DNA from: Bacillus sp. USDA818B3_A
GTDB lineage: Bacteria > Bacillota > Bacilli > Bacillales > Cytobacillaceae
Reading direction: 5' to 3'
DNA: 64,000 bases
Assembly: GCF_009928415.1 (NCBI RefSeq)
Contig: NZ_JAABNN010000005.1
Span: 62,001 to 126,000, forward strand
The notes under the pieces: model-generated
The model's input: the letters and a program-made list of their open reading frames with translations, nothing else
Told to the model about the DNA's origin: nothing
Database searches by the model: none
Translations under genes and position numbers: made by a program
Part shown: one piece after another, positions 60,953 through 64,000 of the stretch
Position numbering within the stretch: position 1 is the first letter of the stretch
Layout: every line of letters begins with the position of its first letter

Positions 60953-61321
60953 TTGATTGAGGTAAAAGAAAGTAAATATGGCAGAGGAGTATTTGCAACA
61001 AAGAGCATAAAGAAGGGTGAATTGATACATGAAGCCCCAGTCATTATTTCTCCAAGCAAGGAATATAAACATTTAAAGAAAACGGTGTTTATCGAATATG
61101 TTTTTTGGTGGGGAGAAGATTTAGAGGAATGTGCATTGGCATTGGGCCATGGTTCACTATTTAACCATTCTTTTACACCAAACGCCTTATATAAACTTAA
61201 CCTGTCACAGAAGACCATTGACTTCTATGCCCATACCGATATACAACCAGGTGAGGAAATTATGATAAATTATAACGGCGATCCAAATGATCATACTCCC
61301 GTTTGGTTTAAACTTCTCTAA
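60953..61321 (+). CDS. SET-domain protein (putative protein-lysine methyltransferase)
   Basis: 122 residues, all of it a minimal SET domain: EVKESKYGRGVFATKSIKKGELI (N-SET start with the SAM-binding GRG), then LFNHSFTPNALY (the NHS motif of the pseudoknot) and the C-terminal GEEIMINYNG with the catalytic Tyr. Bacterial SET proteins of this size methylate lysines on unknown partners. TTG start with GGTGG seven bases upstream. Monocistronic, with a terminator downstream. No obvious acquired-DNA signature in base composition. Confidence 0.85.
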   Translation: MIEVKESKYGRGVFATKSIKKGELIHEAPVIISPSKEYKHLKKTVFIEYVFWWGEDLEECALALGHGSLFNHSFTPNALYKLNLSQKTIDFYAHTDIQPGEEIMINYNGDPNDHTPVWFKLL

Positions 61322-61327
61322 AGAAAT

Positions 61328-61368
61328 TAGGGACTTCATTGTACATCCGACAATGAGTCCCTTTTTGT
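61328..61368. terminator. Intrinsic terminator after the SET gene
   Basis: Stem AGGGACT(T)CATTGT / ACAATGAGTCCCT, one bulged base, then TTTTTG. It may also stop the convergent globin gene. Confidence 0.88.
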
Positions 61369-61372
61369 TTGC

Positions 61373-61735
61373 TTATTGGTAGATGATATCGTCTCTTAAA
61401 GTTGCTACTTTAGTTAAAGCCGTATCAATATCACTTTCGCTCACTCCATAATGGGCAAGGGCATCATGCAAATGATTAACAATCGCACTAAAATGTTCTG
61501 GCTGCAGATTCATTCCTTTATGTGCTTTCGCCATCGAATTCCCCGAGTATTGGTTGGGGCCGCCAAGAGCAAAGCTTATAAATTTAGTTTGATGTTTTTT
61601 TTGCTTTTCCATATCTGTATTCTCAAAAAATTTACTAACAGTCTCATCCTTTAAGACTAATTCATTATAAAAATAGTCCACCACTTTCCCGATCGCTTCT
61701 TGCCCGCCTAATTTCTCATATAAACTTTGTTCCAT
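61373..61735 (-). CDS. glbN: Truncated haemoglobin, group I
   Basis: 120 residues. The short 2-on-2 globin pattern is clear: LYEKLGGQEAIGKVVDYFYNEL with the distal Phe/Tyr pair (22-23), the GGPNQYSGNSM loop, and AKAHKGM with proximal His72. Group I members bind O2 and NO; in soil bacteria they scavenge NO or sense oxygen. The common Bacillus globin YjbI is group II and has a conserved Trp, so this is a different type. AGGAGTGATTCTTAC precedes the ATG. Monocistronic. Confidence 0.92.
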   Translation of the reverse strand: MEQSLYEKLGGQEAIGKVVDYFYNELVLKDETVSKFFENTDMEKQKKHQTKFISFALGGPNQYSGNSMAKAHKGMNLQPEHFSAIVNHLHDALAHYGVSESDIDTALTKVATLRDDIIYQ

Positions 61736-61881
61736 GTAAGAATCACTCCTAATCTGTTGTATACGAAACTATTTTCCACAAAATCAAACCAAATATTCAT
61801 TTTCCCATTTATAATACCTCATTTGGATAATTCCCAAACAATAGAAAAAACTAAGATTAAAATCACTAAGGGGAATGACTG

Positions 61882-62934
61882 ATGCAGCCCAATAAAACAT
61901 TAAAACCATTGAAATTAAACCCTGAAAACTTAAAACCAAACGCAAAATTAACTGCAGCAGAGTTAGCTAAACTATGGGCAACTTATGTTGGGAACAGTAT
62001 GTCCAAACAGATCTTAACTTACTTCCTCAAGCATGTGGAAGATGAGGACGTGCGATTACTTTTGGAAAATGGATTAAGTTTAACTGGGGAGTTTATGAAA
62101 AAAATAGAAGAATTTTTGAAAAGGGAAAACTACCCTATTCCAATTGGTTTTACAGAGGAGGATGTCAATCTAGGCGCCCCTAGATTATTTCAGGATGAAT
62201 TTTATGTACATTATTTAAAGTACGCGGCAAAAGCTGGATTAAGTATATATGGGGTAGCCATTCCAATAGTCATGCGTAAAGATATCAAGGAATTCTTCAT
62301 TTATTGTAATGATTCTACAACTACACTTATAGGTCAGATTAATGATGTCTTAATGACCAAGGGTTTAATAATCAAACCGCCTGTGCTGCCAATTCCGGAA
62401 AAGGTCGATTTTATTAAAAAACAGAGTTTCTTAAATGGATTTATTGGAGATGTCCGTCCTTTACATGCTCTGGAGATTACACATCTTTATGATAACATTG
62501 AAAACAATGTAACGAGCAAAGGCTTATTAATTGGATTTAGTCAGGCTGCTAAGGATGAAAAGGTAAGACAATTCCTCATCCGAGGCCGAGAAATAACAGA
62601 CCGGGCCGTTAATCAGTATAGTGAAAAACTACATAAAGACAACCTGCCTTTTCCGACTCTTTTAGACCATTTGGTAACAGACTCTACCTTTTCACCTTTC
62701 TCTGATAAACTAATGGTTTTCCACAAGGTTGATATGTTCTCAATGAAAATAAGAGCTTTCGGGAATTCATTAGCGGTTAATGGAAGAAAAGACATAGGAG
62801 CGATGTATACACGCGCATTATTAGAAATGACGTTGTTTGTGGAAGATGGCGCGAATATTTTGATAGATAACGGCTGGATGGAACAGCCGCCGCAAGCTGC
62901 CGATCGCTCAGATTTAGCATCCAATAAGTCGTAA
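61882..62934 (+). CDS. DUF3231 family protein (two ferritin-like halves)
   Basis: 350 residues made of two similar halves of about 165, each a helical bundle. The halves begin LTAAELAKLWATYVGNSMSKQILTYFLKHV and LHALEITHLYDNIENNVTSKGLLIGFSQAA, and each contains a DEDVR/DEKVRQFL helix. This duplication is the DUF3231 signature, seen only in spore formers; some relatives are coat-associated or sporulation-linked. AGGGGAATGACTG precedes the ATG. The stop codon sits inside the terminator hairpin. No proven function. Confidence 0.88.
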   Translation: MQPNKTLKPLKLNPENLKPNAKLTAAELAKLWATYVGNSMSKQILTYFLKHVEDEDVRLLLENGLSLTGEFMKKIEEFLKRENYPIPIGFTEEDVNLGAPRLFQDEFYVHYLKYAAKAGLSIYGVAIPIVMRKDIKEFFIYCNDSTTTLIGQINDVLMTKGLIIKPPVLPIPEKVDFIKKQSFLNGFIGDVRPLHALEITHLYDNIENNVTSKGLLIGFSQAAKDEKVRQFLIRGREITDRAVNQYSEKLHKDNLPFPTLLDHLVTDSTFSPFSDKLMVFHKVDMFSMKIRAFGNSLAVNGRKDIGAMYTRALLEMTLFVEDGANILIDNGWMEQPPQAADRSDLASNKS

Positions 62935-62950
62935 TTATTGGATGCTTTTC
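62917..62950 (+). terminator. Intrinsic terminator overlapping the DUF3231 stop
   Basis: A perfect 11-bp stem GCATCCAATAA / TTATTGGATGC followed by TTTTC. The stop codon is in the loop, so the left arm is coding sequence. Confidence 0.9.
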
Positions 62951-62957
62951 AAATAAT

Positions 62958-63857
62958 TTATAATAGATCTCTTAAAGCATCATCAAGTGACGGATAGGTG
63001 AATTCAAATTCTTCTTTTTGCAAAACGGCTGGAACCACATACTGCCCTTCCAAGACTAGAGCGCTCTTCTTTCCGAGCACTATTTTCATGACAAAGGATG
63101 GGACGGGCAGCCAATGCGGCCGATGTAATACAGTACCAATCCTTTTTCCAAACTCCTTCATCCTAACTGGAGTCGGAGCAGTCACATTGACAGGTCCACG
63201 CAGTCGTTGATTTTGCAAGGCGAAATCAATGGCTCGAATAACATCCTGGACATGGACCCAGGACACCCACTGCTCCCCAGACCCAACCGTACCTCCGGCG
63301 AACAATTTATAAGGCAGCACCATCAATGGAAGTGCTCCCCCTTCCTTACCTAAGACTACCCCAAATCTCATAAATACAGGCCGGATCCCCATCCGTTCTA
63401 CCTGCCCTGCTTTCTTTTCCCAATCCAGTACAGTACGGCCTAAAAAATCATCTGCTGCTTCTATCGAGCCCTCTGTATAGACTTCATGTAATGAAGCAGG
63501 ATAAACACCAATTGCACTCGCATTGATTAAGACACTAGGTTTTTTTTCAAAGTGATTGATCATTCGAATGAGTTCATCGGTTGCCTTCATTCGGCTCTCA
63601 TAGATTTGCTTTTGATGGTTTGCATCCCATCTCCCTTTGTTAATCGATACCCCAGCTAAATTAATGATCGCATCCGCATGCTTGATTTCATTCTCCGGAG
63701 AGGATCCTTCGGTCATCCAGTTTACATAGGTTAATCTTTCTTCCGTCTTATGTACCTTTTTTCTTGTTAACACAACTAACTCGTGGCCTCTTTCAAGAAA
63801 GAAATCAGTTAATTTCTGGCCGATAAAACCTGAACCGCCGGTAATGACAATTTTCAT
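62958..63857 (-). CDS. yfhF: TIGR01777-type NAD-dependent epimerase-like protein (YfhF)
   Basis: 299 residues from the ATG at 63857, with GGAGGGG eight bases upstream; the longer frame to 63893 has no site. Extended SDR: KIVITGGSGFIGQKLTDFF at the start, LAGVSINKGRW and INASAIGVYPA (serine and Tyr of the active site altered compared with true epimerases), and HVQDVIRAIDFAL. B. subtilis YfhF is of this type and lies next to recX. Its function is unproven. The upstream minus-strand frame at the window edge is not recX. Confidence 0.9.
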   Translation of the reverse strand: MKIVITGGSGFIGQKLTDFFLERGHELVVLTRKKVHKTEERLTYVNWMTEGSSPENEIKHADAIINLAGVSINKGRWDANHQKQIYESRMKATDELIRMINHFEKKPSVLINASAIGVYPASLHEVYTEGSIEAADDFLGRTVLDWEKKAGQVERMGIRPVFMRFGVVLGKEGGALPLMVLPYKLFAGGTVGSGEQWVSWVHVQDVIRAIDFALQNQRLRGPVNVTAPTPVRMKEFGKRIGTVLHRPHWLPVPSFVMKIVLGKKSALVLEGQYVVPAVLQKEEFEFTYPSLDDALRDLL

Positions 63858-63874
63858 TCTATCCCCTCCGAACA

Positions 63875-64000
63875 CTAGTCTTGTCTTTTCCAATGCTCAT
63901 AAATGAATTCTTTTAGTAATTCATTCAATTTTGCCTTTTTCTGTTTTTTCAACCATTCTACTTGGTCAATCGGAAGTTTTACCTTTACACTGATATCCTC
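63875..64000 (-). CDS. C-terminal part of a small protein (continues outside window)
   Basis: The minus-strand frame is open to the right edge and ends at a TAG at 63875, giving 41 visible residues (EDISVKVKLPIDQVEWLKKQKK... HWKRQD). Basic, helical, with the look of a ribbon-helix-helix or DNA-binding small protein (SVKVKLPIDQVEWL), but the fragment is too short to assign. It sits 18 bases upstream of yfhF and could be in its operon. Confidence 0.5.
   Translation of the reverse strand, partial: EDISVKVKLPIDQVEWLKKQKKAKLNELLKEFIYEHWKRQD

Overview
The window comes from the chromosome of a low-GC, endospore-forming Bacillaceae bacterium, most like Bacillus/Neobacillus. The evidence is an alpha/beta-type small acid-soluble spore protein, a CotF-type spore coat protein, AGGAGG-type ribosome binding sites with frequent TTG/GTG starts, intrinsic terminators after most transcription units, and many genes whose closest remembered relatives are Bacillus subtilis genes (yvgN, yhjC-yhjB, puc genes, ywrA/B/D, yfhF, queCDE). 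No rRNA, tRNA, prophage, transposase or CRISPR array was seen. It reads as ordinary chromosome with several metabolic islands.

Layout. 1-2.8 kb: end of a short-chain dehydrogenase, a YvgN-type aldo/keto reductase, and a DUF2243/CtaG membrane pair. 2.8-3.13 kb: a 52-bp palindromic tandem array. 3.1-10.2 kb: housekeeping genes (NAD(P)HX repair, SASP, TerC, flavin reductase, MltG-like small protein, aldo/keto reductase, GGCT-like protein). 10.2-15.7 kb: an orphan acetolactate-synthase-like enzyme and a two-gene 2-oxoacid:ferredoxin oxidoreductase. 15.8-22 kb: a divergent PRPP synthetase paralogue and a 1686-residue secreted rhamnogalacturonan esterase/lyase with a cre site. 22.2-26.6 kb: a TetR-FtsH operon diverging from a YhjC-YhjB-type transporter, with three evenly spaced operators. 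26.8-34.4 kb: amino-acid oxidase, EAL phosphodiesterase, radical SAM protein, the queC-queD-queE operon under a preQ1-I riboswitch, a PfkB sugar kinase and a LacI regulator.

34.4-38.9 kb is a coherent export/respiration module. An operon tatC-tatA-(Tat-signal dehydrogenase small subunit)-(GMC flavoprotein) diverges from a small membrane protein and a membrane-anchored cytochrome c, with three copies of a perfect palindrome inside the operon. 42.4-50.7 kb is a urate/allantoin degradation island: PucG, PucF, PucR, a PucJ/K-type permease, OHCU decarboxylase, a two-dinucleotide-fold flavoprotein and HIU hydrolase. No classical uricase is present, and the flavoprotein occupies its place. 50.7-54.9 kb holds a paired half-size chromate transporter, a YwrD-type gamma-glutamyltransferase and an amidase. 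55.3-56.7 kb is a secreted GH10 xylanase with a candidate mRNA-stabilising Shine-Dalgarno element. 57-64 kb has a flavodoxin-less CysJ-like reductase, a UDG-fold protein, threonine dehydratase, a SET-domain protein, truncated haemoglobin, a DUF3231 protein and a YfhF-type epimerase.

Together the genes suggest a soil or plant-debris spore former that degrades pectin side chains and xylan and salvages nitrogen from purines. All functional calls come from recognised motifs and family memory; no database search was run.
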